From the NCBI GenBank assembly GCA_019454045.1, contig SKCR01034795.1, forward strand, positions 39,529-103,528: 64,000 bases of DNA, written 5' to 3'. The notes beneath the pieces were generated by a model, which saw only the letters and a list, made by a program, of their open reading frames with translations, was not told the origin of the DNA and did not search any database. The position numbers and the translations under genes are program-made. Each line of letters starts with the position of its first letter. Position 1 is the stretch's first letter. This document shows, piece after piece, positions 44,808 to 55,862 of the stretch. The stretch comes from Zanthoxylum bungeanum. Its lineage: Eukaryota > Streptophyta > Magnoliopsida > Sapindales > Rutaceae.

Positions 44808-46918
44808 TGTTGGACAAAATGACCCATAGCGTCACTATTTGCACAGATCATTGTGTTGTTGTAGCAAATTAACTATGTGACAAGGAAATTGCACTCTCAT
44901 CATTTATGATTAGATAACCATAGATATATAAATGAAGAGAGGTCCCTGTGATTAGTTCCTGGACTGAGAATGATATGAGACAGTATCAGTCCCCGAAGGT
45001 TTAATCATTAAATATCCCTAGCCGGAGTATTTTCGAGACTGGACATCGATAATGCGGAATAGGCTAGTATTGCACTTGTGCGCGTTGTGAGGGCACAACG
45101 ACATAGTTCTCATATATATAAGTATTGGATACTTATGCAAGTGCGATAGGAGGTCGTGTTTCACCGATGGTACGGGAAACAGCTTCGCTCTGGATAGACC
45201 CTTCGGAATCCCATTGGTATTATGACTATGTGTCTATGGGAGGCCGAAATCAAGGTAGGTGTGTATAGTCTTAACCTGAGACTTACATCGCTAATACTTA
45301 CGATAATCGATAGACTTTGGTCTTGGTGGTACAGGGCTTTAACCGGTTCTGCGTACACCACTTCTGGGTTTATCAGAGAGTCGTAGTGTATTGGGTGTGA
45401 TGTCAAGACGGAAGTATCACTTCAGTTATATTGGAGATGATGTCACGCAGGATACGGTACTAGTGCTCTTGAGTGTTGCGCAACCAATCGGGATATTGTG
45501 ACCAGGTCATGAATATCCGATTATAGAGACTATGTTACCAGGCATCCGATATGTGCTTCGGACGGGGTAGACACTTATCTAGCCCCAGCCCTAGCACGTG
45601 ACTATCCGATACTGGGCCGATACGCACAATACAATGGTATACTACGTTTGATAACAGATCTTAATATTCTTAAATGGATATGTCCGGAGAATTTGGAAGA
45701 CTTGGTGCTTTGCTAGGAGTCGACCTTGTCTCGTAAATCGGTAGAACGTAGTACTTGGTACGTACGTGATTCGGATACTCCAACGACCGTATTTACTGCC
45801 AACTTATCCGGGGATCTCATGGGTCGCTTCCCGATAATCCACCGATGACGCACAACTCGCACTCTTGAATAATCTGGGATTATATAGAAGAGAGAGAAAA
45901 TTAATCTAGGATTAATTACAGAGATATTTTATCTAGGATAAAATATCGTCTAGAGAGAGATAACGATTAATTTGGAATTAATAGGTAAATTAATATATTC
46001 GATATATTAAATGAAATTAGATTTCGACGCGGAATTAAAATTAGATTTTAATTCGGGCGAACGAATTAATTTAGAATTAATTCGTTAGCGACGTGAATAG
46101 TGAATTCGCTAGGCGTAATCATTTAATTACGACGCGACGGAAAAATCGTTAATTTGGAATTAGCGAACCCGAGCACGAGTGTGATTGCGAGCGCATTTGT
46201 ATTTCGAATTCAAGTGCGGCATTGCAAGTCGTATCAAGCGTCAAATCAATCGTCACATCAAGCGTCAAATCAAAAGTCACTTTGAGTGATTGATTGATTG
46301 ATTGATTGATTGATGGATTGATGGATTGACTTGCATCACATCACTTTATTAAAGTGACATGTGAATAGTTGATGTAAGTTGGTGTAATAGTGTTTGGAGG
46401 GAAAATCATTTACTTTTGGTTTTATTTAAATCAATTAAGTAATTGGTTTTATTATTTTTTCTTGGAAAATATATAAAGCTTATTGGAAAAGCTTTTCATT
46501 ATCACATTACACACAACTTTCATCTCTCTCTTTTTCTCTCTTCTCCTCACGCCCAAAACAGAAAATGTGGACTGGTTTTGAAGCCAAAATGGCGTGAGCA
46601 ATGGGAAGCAAGAGTTGGGTTTTTGTGGCAAAAACCGCAAGTGCTAGCACACTACGAGTCTTGCGAAGGTGGTAGGGAGGTTCGCCCATGAGCTGGGATC
46701 CGTTTGACGAAGCCTAGAGCTCCATTTCTCAACTCAATTTTCTGTTTTTGAAGGCAGTGGACTGCATCATTTGGGCGTCCTTGGCAGTGAGTTTTATGGC
46801 TTTGTTCGTCTTCAAATCGACTCAACCAATCGATGTGAGTATTCCGCTACCTCCGTTGATGTATTCACGCATTGTTTTCATTGCTTGTTTGATCTTGGGA
46901 CCTAGATAATAACCAACA
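44808..46918 (+). mobile_element. Solo LTR F
   Basis: 2111 bp, TGTTGGACAAAATGACCC to ...AATAACCAACA, with duplication ATACG at 44803-44807 and 46919-46923 and no internal sequence. It is a solo LTR left by LTR-LTR recombination. It holds the palindrome array (about 45865-46165), a (TGAT)n run at 46287-46328, the GCTAGCACAC/GGTGGTAGGG block near 46640-46680 and a donor-like GTGAGTATTCC near 46837. The empty site appears in the E 5' LTR near 37100. Confidence 0.93.
46287..46328. repeat. (TGAT)n microsatellite in F
   Basis: About ten TGAT units, the last ones with a G insertion (TGGATTGA). The E LTRs have only three to four units at the same place. Confidence 0.85.
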
Positions 46919-48300
46919 ATACGGTACTGGTTCTCTTATGTACTGCAGTCATCGGGATAAAATGACAAGGTCATGTTTATCCGGTTATAGAGACTAGTTA
47001 CCAGACATCCGACATGTGCTTCGTATGGGGCAGACACAATTCCAGCCCCAGGCCTAGCACGTGACATCCGAAACTGGATCGAAATACGCAATACTACGTA
47101 TATTACGCCTGATATAGATCGTTTATTCCTGTAAGCATGTTTCTGGAGAATTGGGTAGGCATGGCGCTTTACTAGAAGCCAACCTTGTCTTATAAATCGA
47201 TACAAACGTAATACGAGGTACTTACGTGTTTGGATAGTTCGATGACCGAATTTACTGCCAACATATACGGGGATCTCATGGGTCGCTTCCCAAAGATTCA
47301 CCGATGACGTATGACTTGCACTTTAATTAATCTGGGATTAATTAGTAGAGAGAGAAAATTAATCTGAGATTAATTGCGGAGATATTTTATCTGGGATAAA
47401 ATATCAATTAAAGAGAGATAACGATTAATTTGGAATTAATCGATAAAATAATATATTCGGTATATTATACGAAATTGGATTTCAACGCGGAATTAAAATT
47501 AGATTTTTATTCGGTCGAACGAATTAATTCGTTAGCGACGTGAATAGTGATTTCGTTAGGCATAGTCATTTAATTGCGTCACAATGGAAAATTCATTAAT
47601 TTGGAATTAGCGAACCCGAGCCCGGGATTTTTTGTGAGCGCATTCGCATTTTGAATTCGAGTGCGGCACACAAGTCAAATCGATAGTCACTTCAAGCGTC
47701 AAATCATTAGTCACTTTGAGTGATGTGACTACTTGTCATTTGATTGATTGATTGATGTGACTTGATGGGAGTTGTTGGAAAAGCTTTTGAAAGACATTTA
47801 TCATTTATTTAATATTTGGTATTTGACTTTTTTGGTTTTGTGTATTAGATATACAAAAACAAAAAACAATCGATCTCTCTCTCTCTTGAAACCTTTACGG
47901 TTTTGGAGCAAAAATTCTCCTCTCTCTCACACGGTCTTGGACCGATTCCTCTCCAAAATTTTTCTGGTTTCACCGTGAAAATGGAGGAGAAGCATGGAGT
48001 TTTTGTGGCAAAAATACCAAGTGCTAGCACACAAATGAGTCCATACAAATGTGATAGGGAACTCACTACATGCGCAAGGAATCAACACAAGCTTGGAGCT
48101 TCCATGGAGGACCACACATGGCCGAATCTTGAAGATCAAAAACTGCTCACTACCGAGCTTCATGGAGGAGGGCAGAACGTTTTTTGTCTTCACCGCATCG
48201 TCTCAACCGCTCGATGTAAGTATTCCGCAACTTCGTTGATTGTATTCACATGTATTTTCAATGCTTGATATGATCTTGGGATGCTTAGACAATTCCAACA
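46919..48300 (+). mobile_element. 3' LTR of E, second part
   Basis: Starts with duplicated ATACG and runs to ...AATTCCAACA. It mirrors 37102-38495, including the palindromes, the U5 block and GTAAGTATTCC near 48217. The ORFs at 47903-48268 and 48051-48239 are LTR sequence without coding support. Confidence 0.9.
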
Positions 48301-49050
48301 TACGCCTCTTCTGGGTATACTGAGAATCGTAGTGTATTGGGTGTGATGTCAAGATGGACGTATCACATCAGTCATATAGAGATGATGATCATGTAGGATA
48401 CAGAACTGGTACTCTTAAGTACTGCAGTCATCGGGATAATATGACTAGGTCATGATTATCCGATTATAGAGACTAGTTATGAGAGATCCAATATAGGGCA
48501 GACATAATTCCAGCCCTAGGCCTAGCATGTGATATCGATACTGGATCGTAATACGCAATACTACGTATACTACGCCTGACAAAGATTACATATTCCTTAA
48601 AAGAATATTTCTGGAGAATTGGGTCGGCACGGCGCTTTGCTAGAAGCCAACCATGTATTGTAAATCGGTAAGAACGTGGTACGGGGTACGTACGTATTCG
48701 GATAGTCCGATAACCGGATTTACTGCCAACATATCCAAGGATCTCATGGGTCCCTTCCCGAAGATTCACCGATGACGTTTGACTCGAACATAAATAATCT
48801 GGGATTAATTAGAAGAGAGAGAAAATTAGTCTGGGATTGATGATTAATGAATTTGGAATTCAAAGATCAAAGCTTAGAGTTCATCATTCATACAAAGAGG
48901 AGCTTGGAGCACTACACAAAGGTTCGAAATTTTTGTATTCTCTACATCCCTTAGCCGATCAAAGTAAGTATATTTTCTGCAATCTTACTTCGATTATTCA
49001 CACAATGTTATGCTTAATAGATCATTGGCATGTTCTAGGAGAATCCAACA
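48301..49050 (+). mobile_element. 3' LTR of D, second part, with internal deletion
   Basis: Resumes at the duplicated TACGC. About 665 bp present in the 5' LTR (about 28987-29652) are missing. The junction at 48838-48852 carries filler GATGATTAATGA. The left breakpoint is inside the AATTAATC palindrome of the array. Ends ...AATCCAACA. Confidence 0.85.
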
Positions 49051-50158
49051 CATATATCCATCCGATATACATTATTCATGAAAATGCATCCAAGTATTCA
49101 CACAAAGCATGTTATTCAATCAATCTATTCCAATTAATTAATCTTTGAATTAATGACCATCCAATGTTCAAACAACGATTTGATTTGCGCGAGTCCAACT
49201 CGTTTATGAATAAATACTCAAAGTACATATTCTTGAATTATATCGAACTACAATTTTAAATCCAATTTAAATTGTATCCAATACTAATTCATATTTAATT
49301 CCAAATTAAATAATTACACTTATTTTTGTGCCTTCAAGACTTGGATTCCAAATCCAATCAAATTGGGTCTCAAAGGTCCAATTAGTATTCAATACTATTC
49401 AATTAAAGTCCAATGGGATTTCAATTAATTCTTTAGGCATGGGCTTTAGCCATTATGGATCAAACCGAAGATGCCAATGCCCAAATAGGAATCACCCTAT
49501 GCCAAAAATCAATTTAGGCCCATTAGGCCCAATTTAATTTTTAAAGGCCCAAAAGTCATGTTTGGACTTTATGGAAATGGTTTTAGGCCCAATTGGATCC
49601 AACCCAATTGTCCAAAACCATACTTGGCCCAACCAAACCCATTAAGCCCAATTACAACAAATTAAATTAATAAACTATTCCAAATTACATATTAATCCAA
49701 TTCAAGTGTAATTAACATAATTAATCAACTAATCTAATGTTTCCATAACACTAATTAATCGAATAAATCATGCTCATTAATTCCAATTCATTTCCAACAC
49801 AAATTGAAGCAAAATCAATTCTACAACATGATTAGGCTAACGGCAATGGCAAAGAAATTATCATGCAATTTGATTTCAATCTAATTAAATCAACATTTAA
49901 CATACATTTCATGCCAACAACACATTCAATTACTAATTTTCAAAAAATCACCATGAGCACTACATAGGGTTCCATTCGGCCATGGCTTAGGATTTGGGGA
50001 AATTTTTGATCCAATCAATTTCAAAAATCCAATGATGCACAAATCCAATTCATCATCATCCAACCACAACCAAACAATCAATTTCGAATTTTCATACTTC
50101 AAGCATAAAATCCCTAAATTAAAGTTTGGAACCCTAAAATTGAAATCATGTTTAGATT
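49051..50158 (-). mobile_element. Leader of C, part next to the 5' LTR
   Basis: Minus-strand leader resuming after D, homologous to 11353-12790 of A. No coding frame. Phrases such as GGGCCTAATTGGGCC and TTGGGGAAA recur as in the other leaders. Confidence 0.8.
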
Positions 50159-50172
50159 GGCTCATGATACCA
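50159..50172 (-). promoter_or_regulatory. Primer binding site of C
   Basis: Minus strand TGGTATCATGAGCC, one extra T after TGGTATCA relative to the tRNA-Met complement. Located one base from the LTR edge at 50174. Confidence 0.82.
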
Positions 50173-50173
50173 T

Positions 50174-52684
50174 TGTAAGTGTCTCTAAGACATGCCAAGG
50201 ATCCTAAACATGATTCTAGTGTGAATATAATCGAAAATAAGTTGCGGAATACTTACATTGATTTGGGTGAGAAGTTCAAAACTTTCTTTGTTGTAGATGT
50301 TCCAAGCCTTTGTGTTGAGTTCCAAACTCTTGGGTGAGTTTCCCTATCACCTTCAAAGACTCCCAAAGTGCTAGCTTTGATCAAAATTTGAAATAAAATT
50401 TTACCCTCCAAGAGTTGCAAGTTTCGGCCAAGGGAGAGGAAAATAGAGAGATGAGTGAATAGTGAATTGACTTAGTTGGTGTGTGTTTTAAAAAAATCCA
50501 ATTACTTTTCAAACCACTTCCATCACAATTAAATGTAGCCAACTACTCACATCAAGTGCCAAAAGGTTGATGTAAGTAAAGTGGATCCCACCACTTTAAA
50601 TTCCAAATTTGAGTTGGCTTACTCAACATACTTTGGGTCTGGTTCGTTTAATCCGACTAAATGAATTTTCCGTCGCTACGTAATTAAATCTAATTTAATT
50701 AAATAATAATACCCAGTAAAATTATTACGGAATTCGCTTACGAATTAATTCCAAATTAATCTATTCGCTTGAATTAAAATCCAATTTTAATTCCGTATTG
50801 AAATCCAATTTCAATTAATATATCCGATATATTATTTTAGCCCAATTAAATAAATTAAATAGTAAAATCCAATTTAACTATTAAATTTACTTTGCCGATT
50901 AATTCCAAATTAATTGCGTTCTCTCTTCTAGTGGAATTAATCCCAGATTAATTCTTACTACAATAAATCCCAGATTACTTCTTTCTCTGATAATTAATCA
51001 GAGATTCATTCTTGCCGTAATTAATCTCATATTAATTTTCTCTCTCATAATTAATCCCGGATTAAATTTTGTTCGAGTCAAATGTCATCGGTGAATCTTT
51101 GGGAAGCGACCCAAGAGATCCCTGGATATGTTGGCAGTAAATACGGTTGTCGGACCATCCGAACACGTGCGTACCCCGTACCACGTTCTTACCGATTTAC
51201 AAGACATGGTTGGCTTCTAGCAAAGCACCATGCCTAACCAATTCTCCATAAATATATTCAACATGGAATATATATAATCTGTATCAGGCGTAGTATACAA
51301 TGTATTACGTAATACGACCCAGTATCTGATGTCACATGGTAGACCTGGGGCTGGAATTGTGTATGTCCCGTACGAAGCATATATCGGATCACTAGCAACT
51401 AGTCTTTGTAATCGGATAATCATGACCTAGTCATACTATCCAGATAGCTATAGCTAGGGGTGGCAAAAACGAATCAACGAATCGAATTTGTATCGAATCC
51501 TAAACGAATCGAATCAAAATGTGATGGATTCGTATTCGATTCGTTTATTAAACGAATCCTAATATCAGGACTCGTATTCGATTCGTTTATTAAACGAATC
51601 GAATATGAATATTCATTTATTCGTTTAGTCAATTATGTTATTTAATAAAATAATTTACCACACTTGATTTACATTAATTCTTCATAAATATATACATATG
51701 AAATATGTAATTAATATATTTACTAAAAATATCTCACAAAATATCAAAAATATTACATTTTCTATGATAATTAGTTATAATTTCTCGAATCTTAATTGAA
51801 AATTAACAAGAACTAGTAAATAAAAATAATAAAACGAATCCTAAACGAATAAACAAATCCATGAGCTTAAATTCGTATTCGATTCGTTTAATAAAATAAT
51901 CGAATCGAATTGACCCATTTATTAAACGAATCCATTTTTTCAAACCTGTATTCTCTTTAATGCGAATTGAATCGAACGAATAAACGAATCCTGACCCAAA
52001 TTGCCACCCCTATCTATAGCATTTAAGAGTACAAGTCATGTATCCCTGTGTGATCATCATCTCCATATGACTGAAGTGATACTTCCATCTTGACATCACA
52101 CCCAATACACTATGATTCTCAGTATACCCAGAAGAGGTGTACACAAAACCTGTTAAAGCTCCGGACGACCAAAACCAATGTATACTGATTGTCGCAAGTA
52201 TTAGCGATGCAAGTCTCAGGTTAAGACCACATACACCTACCCTGATTCGGATTCCCATAGACACATAGTCATAATACCAAAGGGACTCCGAGGGGTCTAT
52301 CCAGAGCGAAGCTGTTCCCGGTCCAATGGCTAACAGAACCTCCTATCACACTTGCATAAGTATCCAATACTTAAATATATGATAACTATGCCGTTAAGCT
52401 TCCGTAATGCGCACAAGTGTAATACTAGCATATTCCGTATTATCGATGTCCAGTCTCGATAATACTACGACTAGGGATATTTAATGATTAAACCTTTCGT
52501 GGACTAATATTGTCTCATATCTTATTAATCTGGTACTAATCATATGGACTTTTATCATTTTTATATCCAAGTGATCCAATTACAAAATGATAAAAGAGCA
52601 ATTTCATTTGTCACATAGTTAATTTGTACAAAGAACACCATGTCTTTTACAAATAGTGATGCTATGTGTCATAATTGGCCAACA
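50174..52684 (-). mobile_element. 5' LTR of C, with MITE inside
   Basis: Minus-strand LTR, about 1.95 kb after removing the MITE and its duplication. Donor GTAAGT at 50256-50251, GCTAGCAC/GGTGATAGGG block near 50345-50380, palindrome array at about 50640-51060. It shows the unoccupied A site near 51183. It is followed by TCTCA and the second half of the B pol. Confidence 0.9.
51455..52012. mobile_element. hAT-type MITE, 558 bp
   Basis: Terminal inverted repeats TAGGGGTGGCAA / TTGCCACCCCTA. The 8-bp flanks GCTATAGC and TCTATAGC agree at 7 of 8, and the C 3' LTR has the single site ATAGCATTTAAG. The interior is rich in CGAATCGAATACG-type short repeats and their inverted forms. No transposase, so non-autonomous. 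It inserted after C, since only one LTR carries it. Confidence 0.85.
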
Positions 52685-53511
52685 TCTCAGGCATCCTATA
52701 TCGAAAATATCCTTGTGCGATTTGGGATGCAGAATTTCAAGAAAGGCAATATGCCTAATCGACATGGAATTCATTTGTCAAATGAACAGTCTCCTAAGAC
52801 ACCTCGAGATGTTAAGGAAATGAGACATATCTCATATGCCTCAGCAGTTGGTAGTTTCATGTATGTTATGTTATGCACGATACCAGACATCTGTTTTACA
52901 GTGGGAGTAGACAATAGGTTTCAGTCTAACCCAAGATTGGATCATTGGGTGGCTGTGAAATATATTCTCAAGTATCTTAAGATAACGATAGATTATATGC
53001 TTGTATATTCCAGTGAGGAAATGATCCTAATGGGATATACAGACTTTGATTTCAGAGAGATGTCGATTCTAGGAAATCGATATCTGGATTAGTGTTTACC
53101 CTAGGTGGTGGGGCTATAGTATGGCAGAGTATAAAGAAATCTTGCATTGCTGACTCCACCATAGAGGCTGAATATGTAGCATCTTGTGAAGCAGCTAAAG
53201 AAGCAGTCTGGCTCCGTAAATTCTTAGGAGATCTGAAAGTTGTTCCAGATATGGATAAATTACTCACATTTTATTGCGATAATAGTGGTGCAGTGACAAA
53301 TTCAAAAGAACCAAGAAGCCACAAGAGGGGAAACATATAGAGAGGAAATATCATCTCATCAGGGAAATAGTGCAGAGAGTAGACATTACTGTCACAAAGA
53401 TTGCATCCGTAGAGAACCTGGCTGATCCGTTTACAAAGACCTTGTCCACTAAAGTGTTTGAAGGTCACCTAAATGGTCTAGGATTACGTTATATGTCCCA
53501 TTTGCTCTAGT
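52685..53511 (+). pseudogene. Copia element B: reverse transcriptase end and RNase H
   Basis: Continues the reading broken at 8311. After TCTCA it encodes QASYIENILVRFGMQN, KGNMPNRHGIHLS, HISYASAVGSFMY, the DICF stretch, LKYLK, then RNase H with GYTDFDF, ADSTIEAEYVASCEAAKEAVWLRKFL and YCDNSGAV. The frame breaks near 53092 and again at 53330, where one A is missing before the HIERKYHLIRE-type segment. It ends in ADPFTKT-like and VFEGHL sequence. Clearly a different copia family from A, with a longer version of the same domain order. Confidence 0.87.
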
Positions 53512-53524
53512 GCAAGTGGGAGAT
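53512..53524 (+). promoter_or_regulatory. Polypurine tract of B
   Basis: GCAAGTGGGAGAT adjacent to the B 3' LTR. Confidence 0.83.
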
Positions 53525-53744
53525 TGTTGGGATATATGCCTTAGAGCTTCATATAATGTAAACGGTCTTATATGTTTTGAAATAAAATGATGCTTTATTC
53601 ATTTTTCAAAGTGTTTGTTTAAATTTCGCATATTGAAAATTATCTTGATTACCCTAGATTACTTATGTGCCTTCAGACTTAGTGTATGAGTATCAGACAC
53701 AAGAGGATTTATGTCTGAAGTTAGTAATCTTAAACAGTCTATAG
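53525..53744 (+). mobile_element. 3' LTR of B, first 220 bp
   Basis: Begins TGTTGGGATATATGCCTTAGAGC, unlike the A-family LTR, and is cut at 53744 by element H (flank TATAG). The remainder should lie beyond the window. Confidence 0.8.
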
Positions 53745-55665
53745 TGTTGGGTTTCTAGGTTTATTCCCAAGATCAAATCAAGCATAGAAATATGGATGAA
53801 TAACAAAGAAGAGTGGCGGAAACACATTTACAATGATCGGCTTTTGGTTGCGTTGATCAACAAAATTTTCCTCCAAGAAGCTTTGTTGAATTCAGTCAAG
53901 GTGATTCCACAAGCTCCAAGCTTTGTTTTGAGTTTCCAAGCTCTTGTGTTGGTTTTCCTAACACCTTGTATTGATTCCTTGATGAATGCTAGCTCTTTGA
54001 AAAATTTTGCAACAAAATCCTTCACTTTCTTCCTTGCATTTTCGGGGAAAGAAGAAAACAATTAGAGAGAAAACTTGCTACAAGTTTCGGTCAAAGTGAG
54101 AGAGTGTAGAAGTTGTGTAATTGTTTCAAAAACAGATTAAATGATATACCAAATCCTTGTTTAGCAAAATTCTATCATGCTTTGACTTTGGAGTGTTAAA
54201 CAAGCCACCAACAACTCCACCAAAACACATCAACCAAAAGCACCTAAAGGTGACATGTGAAGTGACACTTGATGTGACATGTGGGCCCCACTCGATTCCA
54301 AATGCGAGTGGGCCCGTAAACACTCCTGGGCTCGGGTTCGCTAATTCCGAATTAACAAACTTCTGTTGCGACGTAATTAAATCGAATTTAATTAAATAAT
54401 TATGCCTAGCAAAATTTCTATTCATGTCGCTAACAAATTAATTCTAAATTAACTCGTTTGTCCGAATTAAAATATAATTTTAATTCAGCGTCAAAATCTA
54501 ATTTCGAATAATATATCGAATATATTATTTTATCGATTAATTCCAAATTAATCATTCTCTCTCTTCAAATAGTACTTTATCCAAGATAAAGTCTCTCCGC
54601 AATTAATCCAATATTAATTTAGCTCGAATTATACGTCATCGGTGAATCTTCGGAAAGCGACCCAAGAGATCCCTGGATATGTTGGCAGTAAATCCATTCA
54701 TCTGACTATCTGAATACGTACGTACCAAGTACTACTTTTTTACCGATTTACGAGACAATGTTGGCTTCTAGCAAAGCGCCATGCCTACCCAATTCTCCAG
54801 AAATATTCTTAATGGAATATACGATCTATATAAGGCGTAGTATACATAGTATTGCGTATTGCGATCTAGTATCGGATGTCACATGCAAGGCTTGGGGCTG
54901 GTACAGTGTCTGCCCCGTACGAAGCATATATCGGATTACTAGCAACTAGTCTCTTTATTATCGGATAATCATGACCTAGTCATATTATCCCGATGGTTAC
55001 AACCCTTAGAGAACCAGTTATGTATCCCTGTGTGACCATCATCTCCATATGACTGAAGTGATACTTTCGTCTTGACATCACATCCAATACACTACGATTC
55101 TCAATAAACCCAGAAGAGGCGTACAGAAAACCTGTTAAAGTCCTGGATGACCAAAACCAAAGCGTATTGATTGTCGCAAGTACTAGCGATGCAAGTCTCA
55201 GGTTAAGACCAAATACACATATCCTGATGCGAATTCCCATAGACACATAGTCATACTACCAATGGATTTCCACGGGGTCTATCTACAGCGAAGCTGTTTT
55301 TTATACCATCGGTAAAACACAACCTCCTATCACACTTGCATAAGTATCATATACTTAAATACATGAGAATTATGATGTTACGCTTCCATAACACGCACAA
55401 GTGCGATACTAGTCTATTCCGCATTATCGATGTCCAGTCTCGATAATACTACGACTAGGGATATTTAATGATTAAACCATCGTGAATTGATACTGTCTCA
55501 TATCATCTCAATCCGGAACTAATCATAAGGACTTTCATCATTCACACATTTAAGTAATCTAATTACGAAATGATAAAAGGCAATTTCCATTGCTACATAA
55601 TTAATTTGTACAAAAACACAATGTCTTTTACAAATAGTGATGCTATGGGTCATAACTGTCCAACA
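53745..55665 (-). mobile_element. 3' LTR of H
   Basis: 1921-bp A-family LTR on the minus strand, TGTTGGGTTTC (plus) to ...TAACTGTCCAACA. Palindrome array at about 54330-54620. The donor-like site is decayed (GTAAATGT near 53837). ORFs at 53796-54065 and 54126-54425 are non-coding LTR sequence. Confidence 0.88.
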
Positions 55666-55678
55666 ATCTCCCACTTGG
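55666..55678 (-). promoter_or_regulatory. Polypurine tract of H
   Basis: Minus strand CCAAGTGGGAGAT beside the LTR. Confidence 0.83.
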
Positions 55679-55862
55679 CCTGTAGCCAGTCACTCAAGCA
55701 TCTAATACCTGAACTATGTACATGTCGCTCAAACTTCTGGTGAGGAATGGCTTTCGTCAGCGGATCTGCAATGCTGTCCTCTGATGTGACCTTCTCTATC
55801 TTCACATCGCCACGATGTATGATCTCACAAATCAGATGGAAACATCGAATAACATGCTTGGA
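55679..55862 (-). pseudogene. RNase H C-terminus of H
   Basis: Minus-strand end of pol, closing with LSDWL but with the TAG stop changed to CAG. It is separated from the open part by a TGA at 55863-55865, where A has CGA (SHQRSKH). Confidence 0.78.

Larger units (their letters stand above)
36458..48300 (+). mobile_element. Copia element E, outline with solo LTR F
   Basis: Plus-strand element with target duplication TACGC at 36453-36457 and 48301-48305. The empty site is visible in the D 5' LTR (GTATACGCCTCTT near 28427). The 5' LTR, primer binding site, leader, decayed gag-pol, polypurine tract and 3' LTR are all present. F interrupts the 3' LTR. Confidence 0.92.
27889..49050 (+). mobile_element. 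Copia element D, outline with nested E and F
   Basis: Plus-strand element inserted in the C leader. It starts TGTTGGACAATTATGACCC and ends ...AATCCAACA. The flanks are CTAAT (27884-27888) and CATAT (49051-49055), an imperfect 5-bp duplication that I take as decayed, because the C leader continues in register on both sides. It contains LTRs, primer binding site, leader, decayed gag-pol and polypurine tract. E interrupts the 3' LTR. Confidence 0.87.
8312..52684 (-). mobile_element. Copia element C, complete outline with nested insertions
   Basis: Minus-strand Ty1/copia element bounded by TGTAAGTG at 8312 and ...CCAACA at 52684, with the 5-bp target duplication TCTCA at 8307-8311 and 52685-52689. 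LTRs are 8312-9320 plus 19868-20801 (3' LTR) and 50174-52684 (5' LTR with a MITE). Removing A, G, D and the MITE leaves about 9.9 kb, close to the 10.5 kb of A. It separates the two halves of the B reverse transcriptase. Its genes are heavily mutated. Confidence 0.88.

Noticed and set aside
27884..49055. A perfect 5-bp target duplication for D.
   Set aside because: The flanks CTAAT and CATAT agree at only three of five positions; I keep D as one insertion because the host leader joins in register, not on the duplication.
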